NCBI GenBank assembly: GCA_035459965.1
Contig: DATHXC010000007.1
Coordinates: 1-64,000 of the forward strand
Length of the DNA stretch: 64,000 nucleotides
Reading direction: 5' to 3'
Origin: DATHXC01 sp035459965
GTDB taxonomy: Bacteria > Pseudomonadota > Gammaproteobacteria > Burkholderiales > Methylophilaceae
Below are positions 51,653-64,000 of the stretch, one piece after another. A program made the position numbers and the translations under genes. Below the pieces are notes generated by a model. That model ran no database searches, was not told the DNA's origin, and worked only from the letters and a program-made list of their open reading frames with translations. Each line of letters opens with the position of its first letter. Positions within the stretch are counted from its first letter, which is position 1.

Positions 51653-52063
51653 GTGGTGGAAGCCAATCTAGCTGGTGTGAAAGTGATGGTGATTGACGAT
51701 AGTAATACCATCCGTCGCAGTGCAGAGATATTCCTCAAGCAGTCCGGATGTGAGGTAATACTCGCAGAAGATGGCTTTGATGCACTGTCTAAAATCTCCA
51801 GCCATCTCCCCGACGTTATCTTTGTCGATATCATGATGCCACGGCTGGATGGCTATCAAACCTGTTCCCTTATCAAAAGAAATCCCCGTTACAAGTCCAC
51901 GCCAGTCATTATGCTATCCAGCAAGGATGGCCTGTTTGACCGGGCACGTGGCCGCATGGTGGGTTCTGACCAGTATCTGACCAAGCCATTCACGCAAGAG
52001 TCATTATTGCAGGCTATTCACACGCATGTGTCAGCAGGGTCGAATAGTATTGAGGAGGACTAA
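51653..52063 (+). CDS. pilG: PilG-like response regulator
   Basis: This 136-residue single REC domain is the CheY-type output of the Pil-Chp system for type IV pilus extension. Acidic pocket VIDDS, phospho-acceptor Asp in IFVDIMMPRLDGYQT and Lys in YLTKPF are intact. The stretch VIMLSSKDGLFDRARGRMVGSDQYLTK is characteristic of PilG. GTG (51653 or 51656) is the start, after AAGGGGG. It is followed by pilH with a 3-base gap, and it heads the operon. Confidence 0.93.
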   Translation: MVEANLAGVKVMVIDDSNTIRRSAEIFLKQSGCEVILAEDGFDALSKISSHLPDVIFVDIMMPRLDGYQTCSLIKRNPRYKSTPVIMLSSKDGLFDRARGRMVGSDQYLTKPFTQESLLQAIHTHVSAGSNSIEED

Positions 52064-52066
52064 ATA

Positions 52067-52459
52067 ATGGCTATTCAGAAAGTATTGGTTGTTGATGATT
52101 CTGCTACTGATCGCCTCTATCTTACCGAAATTCTGCAAAAAGCAGGTTTTACAGTAATCACTGCCGAAAGTGGCGACGAAAGCCTGCTCAAGGCTGAGTT
52201 TGAGTCGCCGGATCTGATCCTGATGGATATTGTGATGCCGGGCCTGACGGGTTTTGAAGCCACCCGTAAGCTCACTAAAAATCCGAATACAACGCATATC
52301 CCTATTGTCATCTGTTCGGGCAAGGCTTCCGTGACTGACCGCCCCTGGGGCATCAGGATGGGCGCTAAGGAATGTTTGCCCAAGCCCATCGTTGAAGCGG
52401 ATTTGTTGGCATTGATCGAGACACTCAATGCGACTTCAAGCAAGCCCGCTTCAAGCTAG
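52067..52459 (+). CDS. pilH: PilH-like response regulator
   Basis: This second CheY-like REC domain has 130 residues: VVDDSATDRLYLTEIL, phospho-acceptor Asp in LILMDIVMPGLTGFEATRKL, CSGKASVTDRPWGIRMGAKECLPKPI. In Pil-Chp, PilH is the phosphate sink or retraction-side regulator. The signature WGIRMGAKECLPKPI fits PilH. It is tightly linked to pilG and to the CheW-like gene, which starts one base after the stop. Confidence 0.93.
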   Translation: MAIQKVLVVDDSATDRLYLTEILQKAGFTVITAESGDESLLKAEFESPDLILMDIVMPGLTGFEATRKLTKNPNTTHIPIVICSGKASVTDRPWGIRMGAKECLPKPIVEADLLALIETLNATSSKPASS

Positions 52460-52460
52460 C

Positions 52461-52988
52461 ATGGCAAAAGACCTCAATTTACGTCAATACCAAGAAGATA
52501 TCCTGGCCCGCCTGGATGCGCTGTCCGACTCTGTTGGCGGCACCTCTAATAGTCGTCTTGGGGTCAGCATCGGCCAAGATCGTGTGCTGGTCGATCTCGC
52601 TGAAATCAGTGAAGTGCTGGCCCTGCCGGAAATGTATCCGGTGCCACTTACTAAATCCTGGTTTCTAGGCATGGCCAACGTGCGCGGCAATCTATACGGG
52701 ATCAATGACCTTGCCTTGTTGGCTGGACTGCCAGCGACCGGTAAGAAAACCAGCAATAGCCGAGTGTTGTTAATCAACCAGGAACTGGCTGCACAGGCTG
52801 GTTTGGTGGTGGATCGACTGATCGGATTGCGTAGCCTTGAACAGCTAAAACAAAAAAAATCCAAAAAGGCAAAAGCCTTCTGTTTTAAACCGGACACATA
52901 TGAAGATGCTGAGGGCAATACATGGTTGGAGCTGGACTGTCATGCCTTGGTCAATTCCAAAGAGTTTATGCAGCCCAGCCTGAGTTAG
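52461..52988 (+). CDS. pilI: PilI-like CheW adaptor
   Basis: This 175-residue CheW-domain protein couples the receptor PilJ to the histidine kinase ChpA. Typical segments are LGVSIGQDRVLVDLAEISEVL, WFLGMANVRGNLYGINDLA and LINQELAAQAGLVVDRLIGL. ATG 52461, immediately after the pilH stop, is preferred over an in-frame ATG at 52428 that would overlap pilH. No other domain is present. Confidence 0.92.
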   Translation: MAKDLNLRQYQEDILARLDALSDSVGGTSNSRLGVSIGQDRVLVDLAEISEVLALPEMYPVPLTKSWFLGMANVRGNLYGINDLALLAGLPATGKKTSNSRVLLINQELAAQAGLVVDRLIGLRSLEQLKQKKSKKAKAFCFKPDTYEDAEGNTWLELDCHALVNSKEFMQPSLS

Positions 52989-53059
52989 GTATTTAAGTCG
53001 AATTTAGCCAGAAATTAATCCATTAGTGTCTACTGAAACAACGTTGTAAAGGAAATTGT

Positions 53060-54811
53060 ATGGCATTGAATATGCAGATCATCAAAGACTTGAAAGACTT
53101 GCCTGAAAAAATCAAGGCGGTTCTGGCTAAAAGGCCGGCAACAATTACCAGAGAGCACTCGCGCGGTTACAGGCAGCTAGTAGGTCAGATTCTGGCGTTT
53201 AGCGCATTTGCAACCATCAGTTTCTGGGTGATTAACCAGATTCGGGTGAATGGCCCTATCTATAATTCGCTGGCGTCTTACCAGCAGTTACGTGCGGATA
53301 TCCTGCCACCAGCGATGTTCCCTGTTGACACCTTTGCTGCGCTAAATGAGGCTTATGTAGCCTCATCAAGCTATAACCTCGAAAAGCGGGATAAAAAACT
53401 TGCTGAAGTTGCTGCTGCCGAGACTGTTTTTAAAAAGCGTGCAGAACACTGGCGCAAGAGTCTGCCACAGGAAGAGCTGCGTGGTGATCTTGAGGCCGTG
53501 ATCAAGTCTGGCGAGAACTTCTTTAATATTGTTAAGCAGAAGTATGTGCCTGCCTTGATGATTAGTACCACAGAGGCTGTCAATCCATTGGCGGAATTGA
53601 CTGCGAGTTATGAAGTTAACAAGACCACTGTGAACAAGTTCGTATTCGAGCTTGAAAAATCTAATAAAGCCGTTGTGAACTCACAAACCAATTTCGTTCG
53701 TTATATCTTGTTCGGCCTGGTGCTGCTGGCGCTGTTGCTGGTGGTGTTCATGATGGTGTTTGGCCGCAGACAGGTAGATGCGGTGGAAACCGGTGTGAAA
53801 CGACTGGAAGTAGAAAGCCAGCAGAACCAGGAGGCCGTGCTGAAACTACTGGATGAAATGGGCGATCTCGCTGATGGTGACTTGACAGTAAAAGCCGAAG
53901 TTTCTGAAAACATTACTGGCGCGATTGCTGACTCGATTAACTATACGATTGATAGTTTGCGCGACCTGGTTGAAGAGATTAACCGTGCGACCGAGCAGGT
54001 AAACCATGCGACTGCACAGGCGCAGGATACTTCTGCATCACTATTGAGCGCTGCGGAAGAACAGTCCAAGCAGATTGTGGAAACCGGTGAAGCGGTCAGC
54101 AATATGACACGCTCAATCTTGCAAGTGTCGAGCAACGCGGGCGAGGCTTCCGATGTGGCGCAACGTTCTCTGCAAGCGGCTGCTGAAGGTGCGCAGGCGG
54201 TACAGAATACGATCTCCGGTATGAATGAAATCCGTACCCAGATCCAGGAAACCTCCAAGCGAATCAAGCGTCTGGGTGAAAGCTCACAGGAAATTAGTGA
54301 AATTGTGGAGCTGATTTCGGATATTACTGAACAAACCAACATTCTGGCGTTGAATGCTGCTATTCAGGCGGCTTCTGCCGGTGAAGCGGGTCGCGGGTTT
54401 ACAGTGGTTGCCGAGGAAGTGCAGCGACTGGCGGAACGTTCATCTGAAGCGACTAAGCAGATTAGTGCGATTGTGAAGACGATTCAGACCGATACCAATA
54501 GTGCGGTAGCCGCGATGGAAAAAAGCACCGAGGGCGTGGTGGACGGTGCGCGCCTGTCAGACGCTGCGGGCCAGGCACTGAATGAAATTGAAACGGTTAC
54601 AACCGATCTGGCACGTCTGATTGCCTCGATTTCCGAAGCGACTACTGCACAAACTGAAGTGGCAGCAATTGTGAGCCGAAACATGCAGCAGATTCAGAAC
54701 ATTACGTCACAGACCACAGAAGGCACCAAGCAAACTGCCCAGTCGGTAGGTCAGCTCACTAGCCTGGCAGAAGATCTAAGCGCCTCTGTAGCCGGCTTCA
54801 AGCTTTCCTGA
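53060..54811 (+). CDS. pilJ: PilJ-like methyl-accepting chemoreceptor
   Basis: This 583-residue inner-membrane receptor is the sensor of the Pil-Chp array. One membrane helix lies near residues 45-63, a helical PilJ-type periplasmic domain at 64-213 and a second helix near 215-237. A HAMP-like linker and coiled-coil signalling domain follow. The hairpin tip EQTNILALNAAIQAASAGEAGRGFTVVAEEVQRLAERS is intact and identical in style to PilJ. Candidate methylation glutamines and glutamates exist, but no CheR/CheB gene is near. ATG follows AAGGAAATTGT. Confidence 0.94.
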   Translation: MALNMQIIKDLKDLPEKIKAVLAKRPATITREHSRGYRQLVGQILAFSAFATISFWVINQIRVNGPIYNSLASYQQLRADILPPAMFPVDTFAALNEAYVASSSYNLEKRDKKLAEVAAAETVFKKRAEHWRKSLPQEELRGDLEAVIKSGENFFNIVKQKYVPALMISTTEAVNPLAELTASYEVNKTTVNKFVFELEKSNKAVVNSQTNFVRYILFGLVLLALLLVVFMMVFGRRQVDAVETGVKRLEVESQQNQEAVLKLLDEMGDLADGDLTVKAEVSENITGAIADSINYTIDSLRDLVEEINRATEQVNHATAQAQDTSASLLSAAEEQSKQIVETGEAVSNMTRSILQVSSNAGEASDVAQRSLQAAAEGAQAVQNTISGMNEIRTQIQETSKRIKRLGESSQEISEIVELISDITEQTNILALNAAIQAASAGEAGRGFTVVAEEVQRLAERSSEATKQISAIVKTIQTDTNSAVAAMEKSTEGVVDGARLSDAAGQALNEIETVTTDLARLIASISEATTAQTEVAAIVSRNMQQIQNITSQTTEGTKQTAQSVGQLTSLAEDLSASVAGFKLS

Positions 54812-54858
54812 TCCATCAATCTTGACCCTCTCGATAAAACTGGAAGTACGGAGACAGC

Positions 54859-57800
54859 GTGGTTGAAGAATTTGACATCGGGCCGCTCACCTGGGTAAAG
54901 GATGAGATAGACCAGGCGCTGAAAAGTGTGCTGGAGAATCTGGCTGCCGTCGCTAGCAATCCAGAAGATGTTGCCAGCCTGAAATTTTCACAAACTCATA
55001 TTTACCAGGTGAGTGGTGCGCTTGATATGGTGGGCCTGGAAGGCTGCAAGCGCTTCTGTGCAGAGATAGGCATTCTTGCCAGCAAGCTGGAAAAAAAGAG
55101 CATTGCTGTTACACCCGAAGTACTTGAGACGTTGACGCAAGCTGTTGCCACGCTTAGCCGTTATTTGCAGGATCTGCTCGATGGCGCGCCAGACAAACCC
55201 TTGCAATTGTTCCCATCGTTGCAGGCAATGACAGCACTGCAAGGTGAGTGGGCTGAAGAGAGCGAGCTATTTTTCCCCGATACGTCTTTGCGGGCACCTA
55301 AAGATATTCCATCGCTACAACTTGATGAAGAAAGCCTGCCTGGCTACCTGGCAGAGCAGCGTATTCTTTTTCAGAAGTCCTTATTGAAGTGGTTGCGTAG
55401 CGAGAGCCAGAGAAATGATTCTCCAAGTGGCGAAGAAGGCCTGCAAGGCATGGTTGCTGCTTTGGAAAGTGTGCAGCAGGTGCAGCAGCAATCGTCACAA
55501 AAGACCTTATGGTGGGTGGCTGCAGCTTTTGCCGAGATATTGGCCCAGGATGAAATCGCCAAGACACGTAGCGCCAAACAATTATGCCGTCGCCTAGATC
55601 AGCAGCTCAAGGCGCTGGCAGAAGGTGCAAATCGTGCCTCAGGTAATCTGCTGCGGGATGTGCTTTATTACATTGCGATTAGCGCGCCTACCACCGAGCG
55701 TATTGCAAAAGTCAAAGAGGTGTTCGAACTCGATGAACTGGTGCCAGGGCATCAAGTCGCTACCGCCGCTGTGGGTGAGTCGGATGCCTCAGAGCTTGAG
55801 ACAGCCAATGCACTGACGGATGAAATTGATGCATTGAAGGATATGTGGGTTGCTATTGCTGAGGCCCAGGGTTCAAGTCAGCCTTTAAGCCCATCCGTTG
55901 GCAGCTTCCAGCAAAAACTGGATGAAATGCTGCAGACTAGCCAAAAGCTCAACAATCAGGGCATTGCCAATCTATTCTCGGCAATACATGGTTTAGTCAC
56001 TTTGTTGCAGGCAGATACGCTTCAGCTTAGCGACGCTTCGGTGATTGAGGTGGCAGCAGGTTTGGCGTTGGCGGAAGATGCCTTACGCGATTACAGCCGG
56101 GTGGATGATGAGGCTATTCAGCGCATTAATACTCAGTCCCAGCGTATTGCTGCCAGCACGGGTAACGATGTTGTTGATGCTGCGATGCCAGAGCAGGAAC
56201 TTGCCCAGGATGTAGTGCTGGCAGTGGCACAACAGATCAAGGATGCATTAAAAACTGCCGAGCAGTCACTGGATACCTTCTTCCGTAATCCTGCCGAAAT
56301 TGAGATATTGCAATCTGTCGGTAAGCCACTGCAACAGGTGGTTGCTGCATTTGACATGCTCAATATGTCGGTGCCTACAGCGCTTGCAGCATCCAGCCTG
56401 ACATTGGTCGAACATTTCCGTCGTGCGACGCCAGACCAATCCTTGTTTGAACTGGTGGCAGAAAGCCTGAGTATGCTGGGCCTGTTCGTTGACGAGTTGC
56501 CACGTCCACGTCCTGAGTTCGAGGCTGCATTGGTGGCTGGTCTGGGCAGATTGCAAGATAAGCTGAATACTATTGATGTTGAGAGCGATCCTGCCACTGA
56601 AAGCATTGCAGAAATCGAAACCAGCCCTGTAGCAGAAGTGCTGTCGGCCAATGAAGCGGATGATAAGACCACAGACCGTGCCCATGATGAAGAGTTACTC
56701 GATATATATCTGGGTGAGGCTGAAGAGGTGCTGGCTAATGTAGCGCAGAACCTGCAGGCATTGAGGGTTAATGCCACTAACCAGGAAGCCCTGGTTGAAG
56801 TCAGGCGTGGTTTCCACACACTTAAAGGGAGTGGCCGTGCCGTTGGGCTTAACAGTATGGCCGAGGTTGCCTGGGCAGTAGAAAAGCTGCTCAATGTACT
56901 GATGGAGCGAAAACTGCTGCCTGGATTAGCGGTAATTGGCTTTGTAGAGCAGGCTGGTGCTGCCTTTGCCGGTTGGGTCGCGATATTGAGGGAGTCTGGC
57001 GCTGTAGATGTCAGTCCACAGACCTGGCAGCAGCAGGCTGCAGCGCTGGAAGCTGATCTGGCTAGCCAGAAATCCAAGGAAGTACCAGAGGAAGTGATCA
57101 TTGGTGGCACGCACAAGATCAGCCGTGCCTTGTTCAATATATTCATCGCGGAAGCCGAACAGCACATGCAAGTGCTGGCAGCAACCGTGGCCGAACTCTC
57201 CACTGAAGGCATTATTAAGCCTAGTGATGCAAGCCGCCGTGCAGCACACACATTGGCTAGTAACTCTGGTACGGCGGGTTTCAAGGCTATCCTGAATCTA
57301 TCACGTGCGCTTGAGCACTGGCTGGATGCGCATCAGGGGCAATGGTCAGAGCAGGGTATCACCTTGTTTGGCAATGTGGTGAACGCGTTGAGCGCTATGT
57401 TGGGCAAAGCGGCACAACTGCGTCAGCCTAAGCAAGTGTCAGCTTTGCTGGCTGCCCTTAAAGAAGCCACCATTTCAGCCGGTCTTGTTGAAACAGCCGA
57501 AACTGAAATTTCACCTGAAGTATCGTTTGAAGAGTTAGTCGGAGAAGATGCATCAAGTGTTGAGCTGCCAGTCGCAGAGATACAAAGTACCGATGACATA
57601 GACGCAGCAGGCATAGACGAAGCCAATACGATACCAACTACGATGGTAGTGGATGAGATCGTCGATGCTGAGCTGGATGCGCTTATAGATGCCGATGGTA
57701 CTGGTGAGGATAGGCCCGACGAAATTAGTGCTGATATCCCTTCGATAACGCCAGCATCAGCGAAATCCACGGGTGTGGATGAAGAATTGCTCACTATGTT

Positions 57801-59973
57801 CATCGAAGAGGCGCGTGAGCTGGTGCCGACCGTGGGCAACGAGTTACGTGCGTGGCGCAGCGATCCGCAGCAGTCCGATCATCCCGATGAGTTGCAACGC
57901 GCCCTGCATACCTTGAAGGGTAGTGCGCGTATGGCCGGGCAGTCTGACCTCGCTGACACCGTGCATGACATGGAAGACCGCGTGATGCGCGCGCTCAAAA
58001 CCAAGAACACCAATATTGATTTTGATGGTTTGTTCGTGGATCTCGATCAAATTGGCGATCAGCTCGAAGATGCCGTCAATCTTGCTGCTGGCTTGAACCA
58101 GGTCGATGTTATCAGGCCTGGCCGTTCGCCAGACCGTGGTGCGCAATACCTGCGCATGCGTGCAGAAGTGCTGGACAGGTTGATTAACGAAGCCGGTGAA
58201 ATCAGTATTGCACGTTCACGGATGGATCGGGAAATGCAAGGCTTCAAGCAATTTTCCATGGATCTGACCGAAAGCGTATTCCGCTTGCGTAACCAGTTGC
58301 GCGAGATGGAAATCGAAGCTGAAAGCCAGCTGCAATCTCGTATGGCCTATTTGCAGGAAACCAATGAAACCTTCGATCCGCTTGAGTTTGACCGGTTTAC
58401 ACGCCTGCAGGAACTGACCCGCATGATGGCGGAAAGTGTGAATGACGTTTCCACTATCCAGCATGGCTTGCTCATGAACCTGGATGAAACTGAGTCCGCA
58501 CTACAACAACAGAATCGCATGAACCGTGAGCTGCAGCATGGGCTGATGAACGTACGTATGGTGCCGTTCTCCATGATGTCGGAACGTCTACAGCGTATTG
58601 TGCGCCAGACTTCACGTGAGCTAAGCAAGCCCGTAGAAATGCTGATTGATGGTGAGACGGTGAATATTGACCGTAGCGTGCTGGATAAGATAGGCGCGCC
58701 ACTTGAGCACTTGCTGCGTAATGCAGTAGCGCATGGAATGGAAACCCCGGCTGAGCGTAAAAAAGCCAAGAAAGCCCCTATCGGCAATGTCACCCTCAAG
58801 GTACGCCGCGAGAATGATGAAATCGTTATTATCGTGACCGACGACGGCGCTGGTATCAACCTGGAAAAAGTGCGTAAAAAAGCCATACAGAATGGCCTCT
58901 TTGCAGAAAACCAGGAAGTCAGCGAGCAGGCCCTGATGCAGGTCATCTTTGAGTCCGGGTTCTCTACAGCGACTACCGTCACACAGATTGCAGGCCGGGG
59001 CGTTGGCCTGGATTCAGTTCGCAGTGATATTACCGCCCTGGGTGGCCGTATTGATGTAAATAACTCTGTGGGCCATGGTGCAATATTCAGTATTTACCTG
59101 CCAGTGACGCTGTCTGTGGCACAAGTTGTTATTGTGCGGGCTGGCGGCCGGATATTCGCCCTGCCATCAGTGATGGTGGAACAGGTGCAAAAACTGAAAC
59201 CGGCCGTGATTGCCGAAGGCTATGCCGCAAACAGTATTACCTGGGGCAACCACCGATATCCGCTGCATGCCCTTAGCAAATTGACGGGTGATTTTGATCA
59301 TGCACCAGAGGCCCAGTTGTATTCACCATTATTGCTACTGCGCAGTGGTACCTACCAGATCGCGCTGCATGTTGATGAAATTATAGGCAACCAGGAAGTG
59401 GTGATGAAACCTATTGGCCCGCAACTCGCGCGCGTACCGGGCATGATGGGTGCGACCGTGATGGGTGACGGTAATATCATGTTGATCCTGAATGCTGTGC
59501 AACTGGCTAACCGCGAAGACCTGGCCGTCGGTACCATCAAGGTCAGCAATGCCCCAATAGCGCCTGCTGCTGAAGTGGAAATGCCGATGGTGCTGGTCGT
59601 CGATGACTCGCTGACCATGCGTAAAGTCCTTGGTCGCCTGCTTGAACGTGAGGGCTATCGTGTCATGGTCGCAAAGGATGGTATGGATGCTTTGCAGGTG
59701 TTGCAGGATATTTCGCCTGACATTATCCTTACTGATATCGAGATGCCACGCATGGATGGTTTCGAACTGGTGCGTAATATCCGCGGGGATGTGCGCACAA
59801 CGGAAACACCGCTGGTCATGATCAGCTCCCGTACTGCCGAGAAACATCGCAACCTGGCGCAGGAGCTGGGAGTCAATGTGTTCCTGGGTAAACCCGTGCA
59901 GGACGAGGAGTTGCTGACCCAGATTTCACTATTGTTAGGGCGTGCCGCGCCCATCCCGCTAGCACACAGTTAA
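54859..59973 (+). CDS. chpA: ChpA-like hybrid chemotaxis histidine kinase
   Basis: This 1,704-residue CheA-type kinase of the Pil-Chp system starts at GTG after a GGAGACA element. It has a long helical N-terminal part (1-600) and three recognisable HPt domains. These have His653 in FHTLKGSG, His797 in AHTLASNSG (the usual Lys is replaced) and His1017 in LHTLKGSA. The ATPase domain (about 1275-1415) shows PLEHLLRNAVAHGME, VTDDGAGI and AGRGVGLDSV. A CheW-like regulatory domain follows (about 1418-1550), then a REC domain with phospho-acceptor Asp1626 in ILTDIEMPRMDGF. P. aeruginosa ChpA is longer and has more HPt-type repeats. A perfect inverted repeat follows the stop. Confidence 0.95.
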   Translation: MVEEFDIGPLTWVKDEIDQALKSVLENLAAVASNPEDVASLKFSQTHIYQVSGALDMVGLEGCKRFCAEIGILASKLEKKSIAVTPEVLETLTQAVATLSRYLQDLLDGAPDKPLQLFPSLQAMTALQGEWAEESELFFPDTSLRAPKDIPSLQLDEESLPGYLAEQRILFQKSLLKWLRSESQRNDSPSGEEGLQGMVAALESVQQVQQQSSQKTLWWVAAAFAEILAQDEIAKTRSAKQLCRRLDQQLKALAEGANRASGNLLRDVLYYIAISAPTTERIAKVKEVFELDELVPGHQVATAAVGESDASELETANALTDEIDALKDMWVAIAEAQGSSQPLSPSVGSFQQKLDEMLQTSQKLNNQGIANLFSAIHGLVTLLQADTLQLSDASVIEVAAGLALAEDALRDYSRVDDEAIQRINTQSQRIAASTGNDVVDAAMPEQELAQDVVLAVAQQIKDALKTAEQSLDTFFRNPAEIEILQSVGKPLQQVVAAFDMLNMSVPTALAASSLTLVEHFRRATPDQSLFELVAESLSMLGLFVDELPRPRPEFEAALVAGLGRLQDKLNTIDVESDPATESIAEIETSPVAEVLSANEADDKTTDRAHDEELLDIYLGEAEEVLANVAQNLQALRVNATNQEALVEVRRGFHTLKGSGRAVGLNSMAEVAWAVEKLLNVLMERKLLPGLAVIGFVEQAGAAFAGWVAILRESGAVDVSPQTWQQQAAALEADLASQKSKEVPEEVIIGGTHKISRALFNIFIAEAEQHMQVLAATVAELSTEGIIKPSDASRRAAHTLASNSGTAGFKAILNLSRALEHWLDAHQGQWSEQGITLFGNVVNALSAMLGKAAQLRQPKQVSALLAALKEATISAGLVETAETEISPEVSFEELVGEDASSVELPVAEIQSTDDIDAAGIDEANTIPTTMVVDEIVDAELDALIDADGTGEDRPDEISADIPSITPASAKSTGVDEELLTMFIEEARELVPTVGNELRAWRSDPQQSDHPDELQRALHTLKGSARMAGQSDLADTVHDMEDRVMRALKTKNTNIDFDGLFVDLDQIGDQLEDAVNLAAGLNQVDVIRPGRSPDRGAQYLRMRAEVLDRLINEAGEISIARSRMDREMQGFKQFSMDLTESVFRLRNQLREMEIEAESQLQSRMAYLQETNETFDPLEFDRFTRLQELTRMMAESVNDVSTIQHGLLMNLDETESALQQQNRMNRELQHGLMNVRMVPFSMMSERLQRIVRQTSRELSKPVEMLIDGETVNIDRSVLDKIGAPLEHLLRNAVAHGMETPAERKKAKKAPIGNVTLKVRRENDEIVIIVTDDGAGINLEKVRKKAIQNGLFAENQEVSEQALMQVIFESGFSTATTVTQIAGRGVGLDSVRSDITALGGRIDVNNSVGHGAIFSIYLPVTLSVAQVVIVRAGGRIFALPSVMVEQVQKLKPAVIAEGYAANSITWGNHRYPLHALSKLTGDFDHAPEAQLYSPLLLLRSGTYQIALHVDEIIGNQEVVMKPIGPQLARVPGMMGATVMGDGNIMLILNAVQLANREDLAVGTIKVSNAPIAPAAEVEMPMVLVVDDSLTMRKVLGRLLEREGYRVMVAKDGMDALQVLQDISPDIILTDIEMPRMDGFELVRNIRGDVRTTETPLVMISSRTAEKHRNLAQELGVNVFLGKPVQDEELLTQISLLLGRAAPIPLAHS

Positions 59974-59991
59974 TCCGGATTATCGACTAGT

Positions 59992-60035
59992 TTTTACCTG
60001 ATTAGCGTCTTGCAACTGACGCTAATCAGGTAAAA
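59992..60035. repeat. 18-bp perfect inverted repeat between chpA and dnaE
   Basis: TTTTACCTGATTAGCGTC pairs exactly with GACGCTAATCAGGTAAAA around TTGCAACT. There is no U-tract after the stem on either strand, so it is not a classic terminator. The right arm includes the only purine-rich element (AGG) near the dnaE start, 8 bases from the ATG, so it might control dnaE translation or be a protein-binding site. Confidence 0.7.
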
Positions 60036-60043
60036 TATAAGCT

Positions 60044-63535
<3,492 letters not shown>

Positions 63536-63561
63536 GGTAATAAGTTTCAAGGGCGATAAGC

Positions 63562-64000
63562 ATGAAAACAAGTTTTCTTGAGTTTGAACAACCGATAGCC
63601 GAGCTGGAATCCAAGATCGAAGAACTGCGCTTCGTGCAGGATGATTCGGCGCTGGATATTTCCGAGGAAATAGACCGTCTGCAGAAGAAGAACCAGACGA
63701 TGACCAAGGATATATACAGCAAGCTTACCGCGTGGCAGATTTCCCAGGTAGCGCGTCATCCACAGCGCCCATACACACTGGATTACATACAGGGCCTGTT
63801 CACCGATTTTAATGAACTGCATGGCGACCGTGCATTTGCCGATGACCCGGCGATTGTCGGTGGCTTGGCCCGCTTCGAAGGCCAGCCAGTGATGGTGATT
63901 GGTCACCAGAAAGGTCGTGACGTTAAAGAGCGTCAGTACCGTAATTTCGGTATGCCGCGCCCTGAAGGCTATCGTAAAGCTTTGCGTTTGTTCCGTATGG
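63562..64000 (+). CDS. accA: acetyl-CoA carboxylase carboxyltransferase subunit alpha (5' part)
   Basis: This is the first committed enzyme of fatty acid synthesis, alpha subunit of the carboxyltransferase. Only the first 146 codons are in the window and the gene runs off the right edge. The sequence begins MKTSFLEFEQPIAELESKIEELR, then RHPQRPYTLDYIQGLFTDFNELHGDRAFADDPAIVGGLARF and GRDVKERQYRNFGMPRPEGYRKALRLF. These are the standard opening and biotin-carboxyl binding region. AAGGGCG precedes the ATG. The dnaE-accA order is common in proteobacteria. Confidence 0.96.
   Translation, partial: MKTSFLEFEQPIAELESKIEELRFVQDDSALDISEEIDRLQKKNQTMTKDIYSKLTAWQISQVARHPQRPYTLDYIQGLFTDFNELHGDRAFADDPAIVGGLARFEGQPVMVIGHQKGRDVKERQYRNFGMPRPEGYRKALRLFRM

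Noticed and set aside
56133..57284. 383-codon minus-strand frame opposite chpA
   Set aside because: Ser/Ala/Cys-rich shadow of the kinase frame, with no start signal or recognisable domain.

Overview
The window is a gene-dense stretch of a Gram-negative chromosome of moderate GC. The gene set fits a betaproteobacterium, most likely Methylophilaceae (Methylotenera/Methylophilus type). The evidence is a LapA/LapD/LapG adhesion system, a Pil-Chp chemosensory operon, malate:quinone oxidoreductase, a 'methylamine utilization'-type cupredoxin beside a DUF3034 protein, and outer-membrane lipoproteins. This placement is inferred from gene content, not computed. About 57 protein genes and two tRNA genes (Leu-UAA, Arg-CCU) are supported. 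I found no rRNA operon, CRISPR array, prophage or intact insertion sequence.

Region 1 (1-9.9 kb) is a biofilm adhesion module. It holds the C-terminal part of a giant RTX adhesin, a small 'tryptophan synthase beta-like' protein, degenerate c-di-GMP receptor LapD and periplasmic protease LapG on the opposite strand, and a TolC-type outer-membrane channel fused to an OmpA peptidoglycan-binding domain. The LapB/LapC part of the exporter is not in the window. Region 2 (9.9-14.6 kb) is a minus-strand operon of truncated haemoglobin lipoprotein, cupredoxin-like protein and GGDEF-EAL protein, divergent from a DUF3034 outer-membrane protein.

Region 3 (14.7-24.4 kb) carries tRNA-Leu, a GAF protein, PAP2 phosphatase, a MliC-like lysozyme inhibitor, a Bcp-type peroxiredoxin, tRNA-Arg and many small orphans, including an unlisted 31-residue membrane peptide. 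It also holds a stress-type cluster: topoisomerase IB, YghA-like SDR, DUF2383 and KGG-like small proteins. Region 4 (24.4-35.2 kb) has Uup, an MFS exporter, Rep helicase, a CHASE3-GGDEF cyclase, the YlqF/RbgA GTPase behind a striking inverted-repeat leader, a methyltransferase, and a trypsin-like protease with TPR-like tail behind a good sigma-54 promoter match.

Region 5 (35.3-50.2 kb) is mostly housekeeping: HrpA, a YgjP-like protein, DUF1456, Mqo, a cold-shock protein, a CobW-type GTPase, an RNase II-type exonuclease, a spermidine synthase-like protein, an RlmL-type methyltransferase, a MazG-like pyrophosphohydrolase and Tpx. Region 6 (50.2-60 kb) is a FIST-domain sensor divergent from pilG-pilH-pilI-pilJ-chpA, the twitching-type chemosensory system. 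Region 7 is dnaE, preceded by an 18-bp perfect inverted repeat, and the start of accA.

The unifying theme is the surface-attachment decision. Three c-di-GMP proteins, the Lap adhesin switch and the Pil-Chp array lie within 60 kb, and a TTGTCACA element recurs in the lapG/tolC and FIST/pilG intergenic regions.
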